From Accumulibacter sp. (GTDB taxonomy: Bacteria; Pseudomonadota; Gammaproteobacteria; Burkholderiales; Rhodocyclaceae), in NCBI GenBank assembly GCA_031276375.1, contig JAISNE010000438.1, positions 1 to 6,719 of the forward strand: DNA of 6,719 bases, given 5' to 3'. Position 1 is the first letter of the stretch; each line of letters opens with the position of its first letter. Below, piece after piece: positions 1 to 6,258 of this stretch. Below the pieces are notes generated by a model that was not told where the DNA came from, did no database searches, and saw only the letters and a program-made list of their open reading frames with translations. The position numbers and the translations under genes were made by a program.

Positions 1-690
1 GAAGCCGGGGTTGAAGGCGCGCTTGACCATCCGTTCGCCATGCACTTCGAGGATCTTCGACGAGGCGAAGCCGCCCATCAGCGCGGCGCGCACCTTGGCC
101 GGGTCGGCGCCGGCCCTGGCGGCGAAAAGCAGGGCTTCGGCGACGGCTTCGATGTTCAGCGCGACGATGATCTGGTTGGCGACCTTGGCGGTTTGCCCGT
201 CGCCGTTGCCGCCGACCAGGGTGATGTTCTTGCCCATCAGTTCAAAGAGGGGCTTTACCTTGTCGAAGGTTTCCTGACGTCCGCCGACCATGATCGAGAG
301 CGTGGCGTTCCTGGCGCCGATTTCGCCGCCGGAGACCGGGGCGTCGAGGTATTCGCAACCAAGATCGTTGATCTTCCTGGCGAATTCCTTGGTTTCGATC
401 GGCGAGATCGAGCTCATGTCGACGACGATCTTGCCGGCGGCAAGCCCGGCGGCGATGCCGTCAGGGTCGAACAGCGCGGCGGCGACGTGCGGGGTGTCCG
501 GCACCATGGTGAAGATGACTTCGCTATTCCGGGCCACGTCCCGGCCGCAGGCGCACGCCTTGCCGCCCGCCCGCACCAGGGCTTCGGGTATGCGGTGGCT
601 GTACAGGAAGACTTCATGCCCCGCCTCGATCAGATGCTCCGCCATCGGCGTGCCCATGATTCCCAGTCCTACAAAGCCTGTTTTGCTCAT
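1..690 (-). CDS. garR: 2-hydroxy-3-oxopropionate (tartronate semialdehyde) reductase, C-terminus cut by window edge
   Basis: Reduces tartronate semialdehyde to D-glycerate with NAD(P)H in the cytoplasm, the last step of glucarate breakdown before glycerate kinase. I translated 230 codons from ATG at 690 with no stop before the left edge; the family is about 295 residues, so roughly 65 C-terminal residues are outside. Seen: N-terminal Rossmann loop G8-L-G-I-M-G13, the beta-hydroxyacid dehydrogenase signature; substrate-binding segment DAPVSGGE at 116-123; catalytic-lysine region with K169 and N172 in GQTAKVAN. The start is fixed by AGGAG (697-701) six bases upstream. It begins 24 bp after the garL stop, so it is the third gene of the gudD-garL-garR operon. 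The family also contains 3-hydroxyisobutyrate dehydrogenases and GlxR of glyoxylate metabolism; the neighbours make the GarR/GlxR role by far the likeliest. Confidence 0.93.
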   Translation of the reverse strand, partial: MSKTGFVGLGIMGTPMAEHLIEAGHEVFLYSHRIPEALVRAGGKACACGRDVARNSEVIFTMVPDTPHVAAALFDPDGIAAGLAAGKIVVDMSSISPIETKEFARKINDLGCEYLDAPVSGGEIGARNATLSIMVGGRQETFDKVKPLFELMGKNITLVGGNGDGQTAKVANQIIVALNIEAVAEALLFAARAGADPAKVRAALMGGFASSKILEVHGERMVKRAFNPGF

Positions 691-714
691 CGTTTGCTCC
701 TGTTTGCTCGATTT

Positions 715-1491
715 TCAGAGGAATTTGTCGCGCAGCGCCTGTGAAGCGCCGCGGAAGACGCCAAGATCGCTGCCAACGGCGATAAAAGAGATGCCCATTT
801 CCAGGTAATGCCGCGCGTCGGCCTCGACGGGAGCCAGTATACCCACCGGTTTTCCATGCGCCCGCGCGCTGGCGACGATCCGTTGCATGGCGTCCCGCAC
901 TTCCGGGTGCGCGGGATTCCCCAGGTAGCCGTAGCCGGCGGCCAGGTCGGAAGGGCCGATGAACACGCAGTCCACGCCGTCGACGGCGCAGATTCCGTCG
1001 ATGGCCGCGACGGCCTTGCGGTTCTCGATCTGGACGATCACCGCGATGTTGTCGTTGATGACTTCGAAATAATCGGCGACTGTCCCGTAGCGATTGCTGC
1101 GATGCGCCACGGAAACGCCGCGCACGCCCTCCGGCGGATAGCGCGTCGCCATGACGGCGCGGCGCGCGTCGTCGGCCGATTCCACGAAGGGCACCAGGAA
1201 ATTGTAGAACCCGGCGTCCAGCAGGCGCTTTATCATCACCATGTCGTTCCATTGCGGCCGGACCACCGGCGCGCTGCCGCTGTCCTTGAGCGCCATGAGC
1301 TGCGGTATGAAACTCAGCACGTCGTTTGGCGCGTGCTCGCCGTCGAGCAGCAGCCAGTCGAAACCGGCCAGCCCCATGATTTCGGTGGTGACCGGGCTGC
1401 CCAGCGAACACCAGCAGCCGATCAGCTTTTTGCCGGCGATCAGGTCGCGGCGAAACGAGTTGGGAATCGGGCAATACGGATTGCTGCTCAT
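715..1491 (-). CDS. garL: 2-dehydro-3-deoxyglucarate aldolase (HpcH/HpaI family)
   Basis: Class II metal-dependent aldolase that splits 5-dehydro-4-deoxy-D-glucarate into pyruvate and tartronate semialdehyde. The protein is 258 residues, against 256 for E. coli GarL. Seen: [11 protein letters not shown] with H53, R78 in VVRPQ, metal ligand E156 in QIEN, and IGPSDLAAG with metal ligand D182. These sit three residues later than the E. coli active-site positions as I remember them (H50, R75, E153, D179), so the active site is intact. The start ATG at 1491 is preceded by GAGGA (1498-1502) with a six-base spacer; the reading frame runs open further upstream into gudD but has no support there. It follows gudD by 17 bp and precedes garR by 24 bp, implying one transcript. 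Related aldolases act on 4-hydroxy-2-oxoheptanedioate or 2-keto-3-deoxyrhamnonate; the operon context favours GarL. Confidence 0.95.
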   Translation of the reverse strand: MSSNPYCPIPNSFRRDLIAGKKLIGCWCSLGSPVTTEIMGLAGFDWLLLDGEHAPNDVLSFIPQLMALKDSGSAPVVRPQWNDMVMIKRLLDAGFYNFLVPFVESADDARRAVMATRYPPEGVRGVSVAHRSNRYGTVADYFEVINDNIAVIVQIENRKAVAAIDGICAVDGVDCVFIGPSDLAAGYGYLGNPAHPEVRDAMQRIVASARAHGKPVGILAPVEADARHYLEMGISFIAVGSDLGVFRGASQALRDKFL

Positions 1492-1508
1492 GGTTTTTCC
1501 TCGATGAA

Positions 1509-2858
1509 TCAGCGCGCGAGGCACGGGCGCTTGGGATCGAACTTCCAGCCGGGAATCAGGTACTGCATCGCTTGCGCATCGTCGCGCGCGCCGAGCGCCT
1601 GGGTCTTGTAAACTTCGTGCGCCTTTTCGACCGCGGCCATGTCGATTTCCAGGCCCAGGCCGGGCCTCTCCGGCACGCGGATCAGGCCGTCCCGGATCGG
1701 ATAAGGCTCCAGGGTCAGGCGTTGGCCGTCCTGCCAGATCCAGTGCGTGTCGATGGCGGTGACCTGGCCCGGCGCGGCGGCGCCGACGTGCGTAAACATG
1801 GCCAGCGAGATGTCGAAATGATTGTTCGAGTGCGAGCCCCAGGTCAGGCCGAACATTTGGCACAGCCGGGCGACTTGCACCGAGCCTTGCATCGTCCAGA
1901 AATGCGGGTCGGCGAGCGGAATGTCGACGGCCTGCAACTGGATCGAGTGGGCCAGTTGCCGCCAATCGGTGGCGATCATGTTGGTCGCCGTCGGCAACCC
2001 CGTGGCGCGCCGGAATTCGGCCATCACCTCGCGGCCCGAGAAGCCGTCCTCCGCGCCGACCGGATCTTCCGCGTACGCCAGGATGCCGTGTTTGTCACGG
2101 CACAGCCGGACGGCCTCGGCCAGCGGCCAGGCGCCGTTCGGATCGAGGGTGATGCGCGCTTCGGGAAAACGTTCGCGCAGGGCAAGGATGGCTTCCATTT
2201 CCGCGTCCCCCGGAAACACCCCGCCTTTCAGTTTGAAGTCGTTGAAGCCGTAGCGTTCGCGGGCCGCCTCGGCCAGGCGGACGATGGCCTCCGGCGTCGC
2301 CGCCGCCTCGTTGCGCGCGCGGAACCAGGCATTGCCTGCGTCCGCTTCGCCGCGATAATTCAGCGGGGTCTCGCGGCGCTCGCCGATGTAGAAGAGATAA
2401 CCGAGAACCTCCACGGCCTCGCGCTGCATGCCGTCGCCGAGCAAGGACGCGACAGGGACATTCATGAACTGCCCGAGCAGGTCGAGCAGCGCCGATTCGA
2501 TCGCGGTCACCGCGTGAATGGCGGTGCGCAGATCGAAGGTCTGCGCGCCGCGTCCGGCTAAATCGCGCTCGGCGAACGCACCGCGCATGGCGTTGAGGAT
2601 GGCGTTGTGCTCGCCGAGCGTCTTGCCGACGATCAATGGACGCGCGTCCTCGATGGTTTGCCGGATTTTTTCCCCGCCCGGCACTTCGCCCAGACCGGTG
2701 TTGCCGGCGCTGTCCTCCAGGATGACGATGTTGCGCGTGAAGAACGGGCCGTGCGCGCCCGACAGGTTGAGCAGCATGCTGTCCTGTCCGGCGACCGGAA
2801 TGACCCGCAGTCCGGTGACGATCGGCGCGCCGCCGACCCTGTTTTGCGCTGAAGCCAC
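1509..2858 (-). CDS. gudD: D-glucarate dehydratase (enolase superfamily)
   Basis: Dehydrates D-glucarate (and L-idarate in known homologues) to 5-dehydro-4-deoxy-D-glucarate, the first committed step of the pathway. The protein is 449 residues, matching the family (E. coli GudD about 446). Seen: N-terminal enolase-type capping domain, roughly 10-150; KLK motif K209-x-K211; Mg2+ ligands D239, E264 and N293; the His-Asp dyad D317 and H343 in GSHSNNH. All lie at a near-constant offset from the E. coli positions as I recall them, so it looks fully active. The start codon is GTG at 2858, chosen because GGGAGG (2864-2869) sits five bases upstream and the protein start aligns in length with the family. 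It is the first gene of the operon, divergent from the FadR-type regulator, with the candidate operator 51-70 bp upstream of the start. Confidence 0.96.
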   Translation of the reverse strand: MASAQNRVGGAPIVTGLRVIPVAGQDSMLLNLSGAHGPFFTRNIVILEDSAGNTGLGEVPGGEKIRQTIEDARPLIVGKTLGEHNAILNAMRGAFAERDLAGRGAQTFDLRTAIHAVTAIESALLDLLGQFMNVPVASLLGDGMQREAVEVLGYLFYIGERRETPLNYRGEADAGNAWFRARNEAAATPEAIVRLAEAARERYGFNDFKLKGGVFPGDAEMEAILALRERFPEARITLDPNGAWPLAEAVRLCRDKHGILAYAEDPVGAEDGFSGREVMAEFRRATGLPTATNMIATDWRQLAHSIQLQAVDIPLADPHFWTMQGSVQVARLCQMFGLTWGSHSNNHFDISLAMFTHVGAAAPGQVTAIDTHWIWQDGQRLTLEPYPIRDGLIRVPERPGLGLEIDMAAVEKAHEVYKTQALGARDDAQAMQYLIPGWKFDPKRPCLAR

Positions 2859-2908
2859 AACTGCCTCCCGTGGAATCGTTGTTCTGCGTTGTTGTGTTGC
2901 CGAACCAT

Positions 2909-2928
2909 GTCATACGTCGTCGTATGAC
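2909..2928. promoter_or_regulatory. Candidate operator for the FadR-type regulator
   Basis: Perfect inverted repeat: GTCATACG (2909-2916), spacer TCGT, CGTATGAC (2921-2928). GntR/FadR proteins bind as dimers to short palindromes with GT...AC cores, which fits. It lies just downstream of the predicted gudD transcription start and covers the -35 position of a promoter-like TATAAT reading toward the regulator, so binding could block both directions. Seen: the symmetry and position. Inferred: the binding protein. Confidence 0.72.
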
Positions 2929-2937
2929 TTGTTTTGC

Positions 2938-2965
2938 AATATAATGGATTTCACGAAAATTGCAA
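2938..2965 (-). promoter_or_regulatory. Candidate sigma-70 promoter of the gudD-garL-garR operon
   Basis: On the minus strand, TTGCAA (2960-2965) and TATATT (2938-2943) are separated by 16 bp, giving 4/6 and 5/6 matches to the -35 and -10 consensus. Transcription would start near 2931, leaving a leader of about 70 nt and placing the operator at roughly +3 to +22. The surrounding DNA is unusually AT-rich for this window. Confidence 0.5.
2940..2945 (+). promoter_or_regulatory. Candidate -10 element of the regulator gene
   Basis: Perfect TATAAT on the plus strand, overlapping the minus-strand -10. No good TTGACA-like hexamer lies 16-18 bp upstream; that position falls inside the operator palindrome. 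The leader to the ATG at 3066 would be about 115 nt and contains a small CGCCT/AGGCG hairpin (3025-3038). Confidence 0.4.
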
Positions 2966-3065
2966 CATATTTTTTTGCGCTCGGTAAACAAGCCGCGGCG
3001 AGCATTCCCGCCCGCCGCGCGGAACGCCTGGAAAGGCGGGATTTCAAACCGGAGTCCGTTTTGCG

Positions 3066-3836
3066 ATGAACACCACCAAAAACTCCGCATTGCCGCGACG
3101 ACGCCCGCTCAGTCTGGCGCAGGAAGTCATGAACGACCTGATGGGCAGGATTCGCGGCGGCCAGTACAAACCCGGCGAAAAACTGCCGACCGAACCGGAA
3201 GTCATGGCCGAGCAGGGCGTCAGCCGGACGGTCGTGCGCGAGGCGATTTCCCGTCTGCAAACGGCCGGCCTGGTCGAAACGCGGCACGGCGTCGGCACCT
3301 TCGTCCTGCCGTCCGTCGACCGTCCCGCCTATTCGCTGGATCTGTCCACGGTAGTCACGATCCGTGACGTGCTGGCCATGCTGGAATTGCGCATCAGCCT
3401 GGAAACCGAGGCGGCCAGCCTCGCCGCCACGCGGCGCACGGACGAACAGTTGCGGTTGATGCGCGAAGCGGTGCAAAACTTCGAGGAAGGCATCAATCGC
3501 GGCGAGTCGTCGATCGAGGCCGACTACCAGTTCCACCTGCAGATCGCCCTGGCCACGCACAACAAGTATTTCGAGGATTTCTACCGCTACCTCGGCACCT
3601 CGACCATTCCGCGCACCCGGCTCGATACCTCGCAATTTTCGGCGGAACCGGGCAAAAACTACCTTTTCAGCACGAATCGCGAGCACGAGAACATTCTCGA
3701 CGCCATCGCCCGCCAGGATACGCAATCCGCCAGCGCGGCGATGCGCATGCACCTCGCCAACAGCCGCGAGCGCTTGAAGCGCGCCGGCGAGGCCGCTCCC
3801 CAGGGATTGACCGGCAACGGCGCGTCGGCCGCGTGA
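3066..3836 (+). CDS. FadR-subfamily GntR transcriptional regulator, probable regulator of the gud/gar operon
   Basis: DNA-binding regulator of 256 residues, typical for the FadR subfamily. Seen: winged helix-turn-helix at about 14-80, with the GntR signature running from G37-E-K-L-P-T-E-P to VVREAISRL and the wing GLVETRHGVGTFV; C-terminal all-helical FCD ligand domain at about 100-235. The likely metal/ligand residues of FCD proteins are present: D153 and H157 in DYQFH, H207 in NREHENIL, H229 in MRMHLANS. The C-terminal tail after about 240 is low-complexity. ATG at 3066 has a GGAG (3051-3054) with a rather long 11-base spacer. It is divergent from gudD with 207 bp between starts, which contain a perfect inverted repeat. 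Inference: it represses gudD-garL-garR and itself, and is released by glucarate or a pathway intermediate. The ligand cannot be read from sequence. Confidence 0.9.
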   Translation: MNTTKNSALPRRRPLSLAQEVMNDLMGRIRGGQYKPGEKLPTEPEVMAEQGVSRTVVREAISRLQTAGLVETRHGVGTFVLPSVDRPAYSLDLSTVVTIRDVLAMLELRISLETEAASLAATRRTDEQLRLMREAVQNFEEGINRGESSIEADYQFHLQIALATHNKYFEDFYRYLGTSTIPRTRLDTSQFSAEPGKNYLFSTNREHENILDAIARQDTQSASAAMRMHLANSRERLKRAGEAAPQGLTGNGASAA

Positions 3837-3867
3837 TGTACGCGCAAAACCGCATCGCAAGAGATCA

Positions 3868-3880
3868 GTCGTCTGACGAC
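3868..3880. promoter_or_regulatory. Second operator-like palindrome downstream of the regulator
   Basis: GTCGT-CTG-ACGAC is a perfect inverted repeat 32 bp after the regulator stop. Its first ten bases (GTCGTCTGAC) differ at one position from GTCGTATGAC in the gudD operator (2919-2928). No T-tract follows, so it is not a normal terminator. No gene starts on either side within reach, so the target is unclear; it could be a secondary site or the remnant of a lost promoter. Confidence 0.4.
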
Positions 3881-3977
3881 AAGTAGTCAGTCACACTGGA
3901 AAGCAAGGACTCGATGGGCAGGTTTCATACCAAGTCGCCGCCCAACCATCGTGATACGAAAAAAATGACTGAATTTT

Positions 3978-3994
3978 CTGTCCTCTGTCCTCTG
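3978..3994 (+). repeat. Solo copy of the CTGTCCTCTGTCCTCTG repeat
   Basis: Differs at one of 17 positions from the minus-strand sequence at 5199-5215 and at two of 17 from 5248-5264. It is preceded by AAAATGACTG, resembling AATATGACTG before the 5248 copy, so these look like members of one family. The unit also repeats internally (GTCCTCT twice at 7-bp spacing). Confidence 0.55.
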
Positions 3995-4083
3995 GAATAT
4001 TGACAGCCTATTGAGCGCAACTTGGCATCAGCCCATGCTTTCGTGCCCCCTCTCGCTTTTTTTGAGACGATGCGGTCAAGATA

Positions 4084-4158
4084 CCCGTCATTCCCGCGCA
4101 GGCGGGAATCCAGAAAAGGCGCGGAATACTGGATTCCCGCCTGCGCGGGAATGACGGG
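4084..4158. repeat. Paired dRS3-like inverted repeat (REP/MITE-like element)
   Basis: Two perfect 30-bp arms, 4084-4113 and 4129-4158, in inverted orientation around a 15-bp spacer. Each arm itself contains a 20-bp imperfect palindrome of the form ATTCCC-N8-GGGAAT (4090-4109 and 4133-4152). This form matches the dRS3 repeat of Neisseria, and closely similar repeats are common between genes in many beta- and gammaproteobacteria. In Neisseria, dRS3 copies serve as insertion sites for filamentous prophages. Translated, the element gives the familiar spurious peptide with PAQAGIQ and DSRLRGNDG. It could also fold in RNA as a strong stem and stop transcription from either side. No flanking target duplication was seen. 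Confidence 0.85.
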
Positions 4159-4263
4159 GTGGAAAACGCTTCGGGTCATCCGATAATTCTTCCCAACGAT
4201 TGTGTCAAATTCAAGGTGACTGCCTACTAATCTGCAAAAAAGCGCCGAAAGACCACCACTCTC

Positions 4264-4396
4264 CTCACCTTCTTCCCTTGGGGGGAAGGTGCCGAAAGCC
4301 CCCAATCCCCTTCCCTTCTCCCCTCGGGAGAAGATACCGAAAACCCCCAATCTCCTTCCCTTCTCCCTTCGGGGGAGAAGGCGCCGAAGGGAGAAG
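4264..4396. repeat. Tandem hairpin repeats, period about 45 bp, nearly three copies
   Basis: Marker CCGAA recurs at 4292, 4337 and 4384, spacings 45 and 47 bp. Each unit has a CTTCTCCC-type arm, a short loop, a GGGAGAAG-type arm, then CCGAAA and a C-run followed by CAATC. The last unit can form two exclusive stems: CTTCTCCC/GGGAGAAG (4360-4367 with 4373-4380), or a perfect 13-bp stem (4360-4372 with 4384-4396). It resembles the widespread intergenic hairpin repeats of proteobacteria. Proteins read through it are periodic artefacts. Confidence 0.8.
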
Positions 4397-4852
4397 AGGG
4401 GTGGCGGTACCGCTTGCCCAAACGTTTGCCGCCGTGAAACCGCCAGTCCTCTCCCGCGAGCGGGCGAAGCGAACGGCACCCGCGGATTGAAACCCGTCCT
4501 GCTTCGGCTGCCGGTATTCTGAATATTTTGTCAGGGCATGACAATACTTTGTCTCGCTTGGACGATACGATGACGAATATCGGATGACAACGCCACGCCC
4601 GCGCGGGTTCCGCCGGCGGGAACACATCCATGACCGCCCGGTATGACAGCGCGAAGACGCGGCGTCCGGAGTATTTTTCCCGCCTGCTTCGCGGGAGTAG
4701 TGGGATTTGGCGAGGCCCGGTGAATCAGGGCCACGGAGAGATGGCGAAAAAACAGCGGCAGACCGGGCGGCCCGCCGTCGATTTCCCGCCGCAACGCGCG
4801 CCCGCCCCGTCACGGGGACAGGCCGGAGCGCGGCATGACGACGACGGCAAAA

Positions 4853-5086
4853 TCAGTGCGTCGTTGGCGCGGCCTCGTCGGCTTCGGGCTGGGCCTGCGC
4901 CAGCGCCTGACGCAAGGCGGAAATGTAGGCGGCGCGAGCCGTGCCCAGGATGGCCAGCCGCTGCTGGGTATGATTGATCTCGCCATCGACCACTTGCAGG
5001 TTCACAATCTGCGCGCGCGCGGCATCGTCCAGTTTGGCGATGGCGTAACGCTTGTCTTCAAACGTCAGAAATTCAGGTTGAGCCAT
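4853..5086 (-). CDS. Small conserved-type hypothetical protein (DUF6447-like), 77 residues
   Basis: Start at 5086 (MAQPEFLTF) is chosen over an upstream in-frame ATG because GGAG (5092-5095) lies five bases before it. Seen: a short beta-like N-terminus (EFLTFEDKRYAIAKL), then a heptad-like helical stretch (about 20-65: AARAQIVNLQVVDGEI, QQRLAILGTARAAYISALRQAL) and an acidic, disordered tail. From memory this layout, in particular AQ-x2-NLQ-x-VD-x-EI followed by LA-x3-TAR-x-AY-x2-AL, matches the DUF6447 small proteins of proteobacteria; their function is unknown. It is likely cytosolic: no signal peptide or membrane segment. It stands alone between repeats, with no partner gene. Codon usage and organisation look like a real gene; homology is unverified. 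Confidence 0.75.
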   Translation of the reverse strand: MAQPEFLTFEDKRYAIAKLDDAARAQIVNLQVVDGEINHTQQRLAILGTARAAYISALRQALAQAQPEADEAAPTTH

Positions 5087-5198
5087 GATGTCTCCGTCGA
5101 AAAACACGCTCTGCTCCCCTGCGGACAAGGGAACGGCGGGATTGAAAAATCTGAGGATGATAACAACAGCCGCGCCATCCGTCCAGGGGTTCAGGGGA

Positions 5199-5264
5199 CA
5201 GAGGACGGAGGACAGTCAGTGACCGGCGCTTCGCGCCGCAAATATGACTGTCTTCGGTCCTCTG
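5199..5264. repeat. Compound palindrome (nested hairpin) with GTCCTCTG arms
   Basis: Outer arms 5199-5218 and 5245-5264 are complementary at 18 of 20 positions. Inside, CGGCGC (5224-5229) and GCGCCG (5233-5238) pair around a TTC loop. The result is a 66-bp nested stem-loop. The outer arms match the solo repeat at 3978-3994. No T-tract follows on either strand, so it is more like a REP-type or small non-autonomous element than a terminator. Confidence 0.65.
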
Positions 5265-5415
5265 AACTGGAAGTATCGTTTATTTGAAACAACAGGCGGG
5301 AAGATGTTGGCGCGGGCGTTGGCCTTTCCTCCAGAGCCATCGCATGCCCCAACGGTCTTTCGCCCGCGCCACGAAACGCGGTTGCCGGGCTTGAATTCCG
5401 AGGCGTCGGGGCGGG

Positions 5416-5450
5416 AAAGACGTTCCGGACGGGCTCGCGCTCCCGGAACG
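5416..5450 (-). terminator. Candidate intrinsic terminator of the polysaccharide operon
   Basis: On the minus strand, CGTTCCGG (5443-5450) and CCGGAACG (5421-5428) form a perfect 8-bp GC-rich stem with a 14-nt loop, followed at once by TCTTT (5416-5420). It begins 13 bp after the permease stop codon. The T-tract is short, so efficiency is uncertain. Confidence 0.55.
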
Positions 5451-5463
5451 GGCATCGCATCCA

Positions 5464-6258
5464 TCAAAGTTCATCGACCATTTCGCCCGCGTGCTTGCGG
5501 AAAAGCGCCATGCCGCCCGCGCAAAGCGCCAGGCACAGGAGGCCCGGCCACCAGAGGCTTTCCCATTGCGGCCACAGGCGATTGACCAGGATGGTCTGGA
5601 ATCCGGCCATCAGGGGCGCCACCGGATTGCAGGCGAGAATCCAGCGCATGTTTTCGGGCAGCGTGCTGGCGGGATAGACGATCGGCGTGAGCCAGAACCA
5701 GAAGGTCAGGAAGATGCCGAAAAACTGTCCGATGTCCCGGAAGAAGACGTTCAGTACGCCGACGATGATGCCCAGGCCGATCGAGAAGAGGATCAGGATC
5801 GCCAGCAAGGGCGCGAGCGCGAGATAGGGCAGGCCGGGAAAATTTCCCGAAATCAGCAGGAAAAGGGAGAACAGCCCGAAAATGATGGTGAAATTGAGCA
5901 GCGCCGAGACAACGATCACCACCGGCAGGCAAAGCCGCGGGAAACTGAGTTTCTTGAGCAGGTTGGCGTTGTCGATGAAGACGGTCTGCGCCCGGCCGAC
6001 GATTTCGGCGAACAGTCCCCAGGTCAGCAGGCCGGCGCACAGGTAGATGCTGTAGCCGAAGGTGTTGTCCACCCCCGGCAGCTTGGCGCGCATGACTTCG
6101 GCGAAAATCACGGTATAGACCACGATCATGGCCAGCGGGTTGAGCACCGTCCACGCGGCGCCCAGGAGCGAGTTCCGGTATTTGGACTGGAACTCGCGTT
6201 TCACGCTGCCAAGGATGAAGCCGCGATAGGTCCACAGCGCGCGGAACAGGGTCAGCAT
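5464..6258 (-). CDS. ABC-2 type transporter permease for polysaccharide/O-antigen-like glycan export (Wzm/KpsM/TagG family)
   Basis: Inner-membrane permease of 264 residues, normal for the family, which exports lipid-linked glycans with a separate ATPase subunit. Seen: the amphipathic N-terminal motif [17 protein letters not shown] (26-42), about six hydrophobic membrane segments (34-54, 69-88, 110-136, 144-170, 178-198, 234-254), [17 protein letters not shown] (97-113), VFFRDIGQ (171-178) and LTPIVYP (190-196), all family hallmarks. The start ATG at 6258 overlaps the phosphomannomutase stop (ATGCTGA, 7 bp shared), with only a weak GGA upstream, implying translational coupling. An upstream extension in the same frame is out-of-frame mutase sequence. 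Odd point: no ATP-binding subunit gene follows, and a terminator lies directly downstream. The substrate is not readable from sequence. Confidence 0.93.
   Translation of the reverse strand: MLTLFRALWTYRGFILGSVKREFQSKYRNSLLGAAWTVLNPLAMIVVYTVIFAEVMRAKLPGVDNTFGYSIYLCAGLLTWGLFAEIVGRAQTVFIDNANLLKKLSFPRLCLPVVIVVSALLNFTIIFGLFSLFLLISGNFPGLPYLALAPLLAILILFSIGLGIIVGVLNVFFRDIGQFFGIFLTFWFWLTPIVYPASTLPENMRWILACNPVAPLMAGFQTILVNRLWPQWESLWWPGLLCLALCAGGMALFRKHAGEMVDEL

Larger units (their letters stand above)
3837..4852. other. About 1 kb intergenic region without a convincing gene
   Basis: It separates the regulator from the small minus-strand gene. Open frames here translate the repeats: low-complexity Gly/Arg/Pro-rich peptides with no family resemblance and no credible ribosome binding site. 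Contents in order: operator-like palindrome (3868-3880), a solo GTCCTCTG-type repeat (3978-3994), a paired dRS3-like element (4084-4158), tandem hairpin repeats (4264-4396), overlapping palindromes GCGGTACCGC (4404-4413) and CAAACGTTTG (4419-4428), and small hairpins TTGTCA/TGACAA (4528-4544), TCCCGC/GCGGGA (4678-4696) and CCCCG/CGGGG (4805-4817). No tRNA or rRNA was recognised. Confidence 0.7.
5087..5463. other. Intergenic region upstream of the small gene, no coding sequence seen
   Basis: About 375 bp between the small gene and the permease stop. It contains the compound palindrome (5199-5264) and the putative terminator (5416-5450). A possible minus-strand -10, TATCAT (5157-5162), could serve the small gene, but no good -35 accompanies it. 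Short open frames here show no recognisable protein; in particular no fragment of an ABC ATPase was found in the translations examined. Confidence 0.6.

Noticed and set aside
1572..2561. Long plus-strand open frame (329 codons) opposite gudD, and similar long frames at 40-744, 808-1611 and 2910-3860
   Set aside because: They lie antisense to genes with intact catalytic motifs, have Arg/Gly/Ala-rich composition typical of shadow frames in GC-rich DNA, and match no family I recognise.
4000..4028. Perfect TTGACA (4000-4005) as a plus-strand promoter
   Set aside because: The hexamer 17 bp downstream is TGGCAT, a poor -10, and no gene follows on the plus strand.
4084..4396. Repeats considered as a CRISPR array
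   Set aside because: Units are inverted or directly adjacent with no unique spacers of constant length, and no cas gene is present.
4419..4428. CAAACGTTTG palindrome resembling the core of LacI/PurR-family operators
   Set aside because: Ten bases at the edge of the repeat array, with no gene or promoter next to it; a regulatory role cannot be supported.
3925..4479. Minus-strand open frame of 184 codons in the intergenic region
   Set aside because: It translates the dRS3-like pair (PAQAGIQ...DSRLRGNDG, a well-known spurious peptide) and the tandem hairpin array; no ribosome binding site or domain supports it.
4678..4696. TCCCGC/GCGGGA hairpin beside a T-run as a terminator
   Set aside because: The T-run precedes the stem on the plus strand and reads as A on the minus strand, so neither direction gives a stem followed by U.
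4227..4813. Overlapping minus-strand frames with periodic peptides such as SPEGRREGDWGF
   Set aside because: The periodicity is that of the 45-bp DNA repeat read in different frames, not of a real repeat protein.
5244..5585. Plus-strand frame of 113 codons and minus-strand frames at 5191-5474 as genes or as a remnant ATPase
   Set aside because: No Walker or ABC signature motif appears in the translations, the frames cross the palindrome, terminator or permease gene, and none has a convincing start signal.
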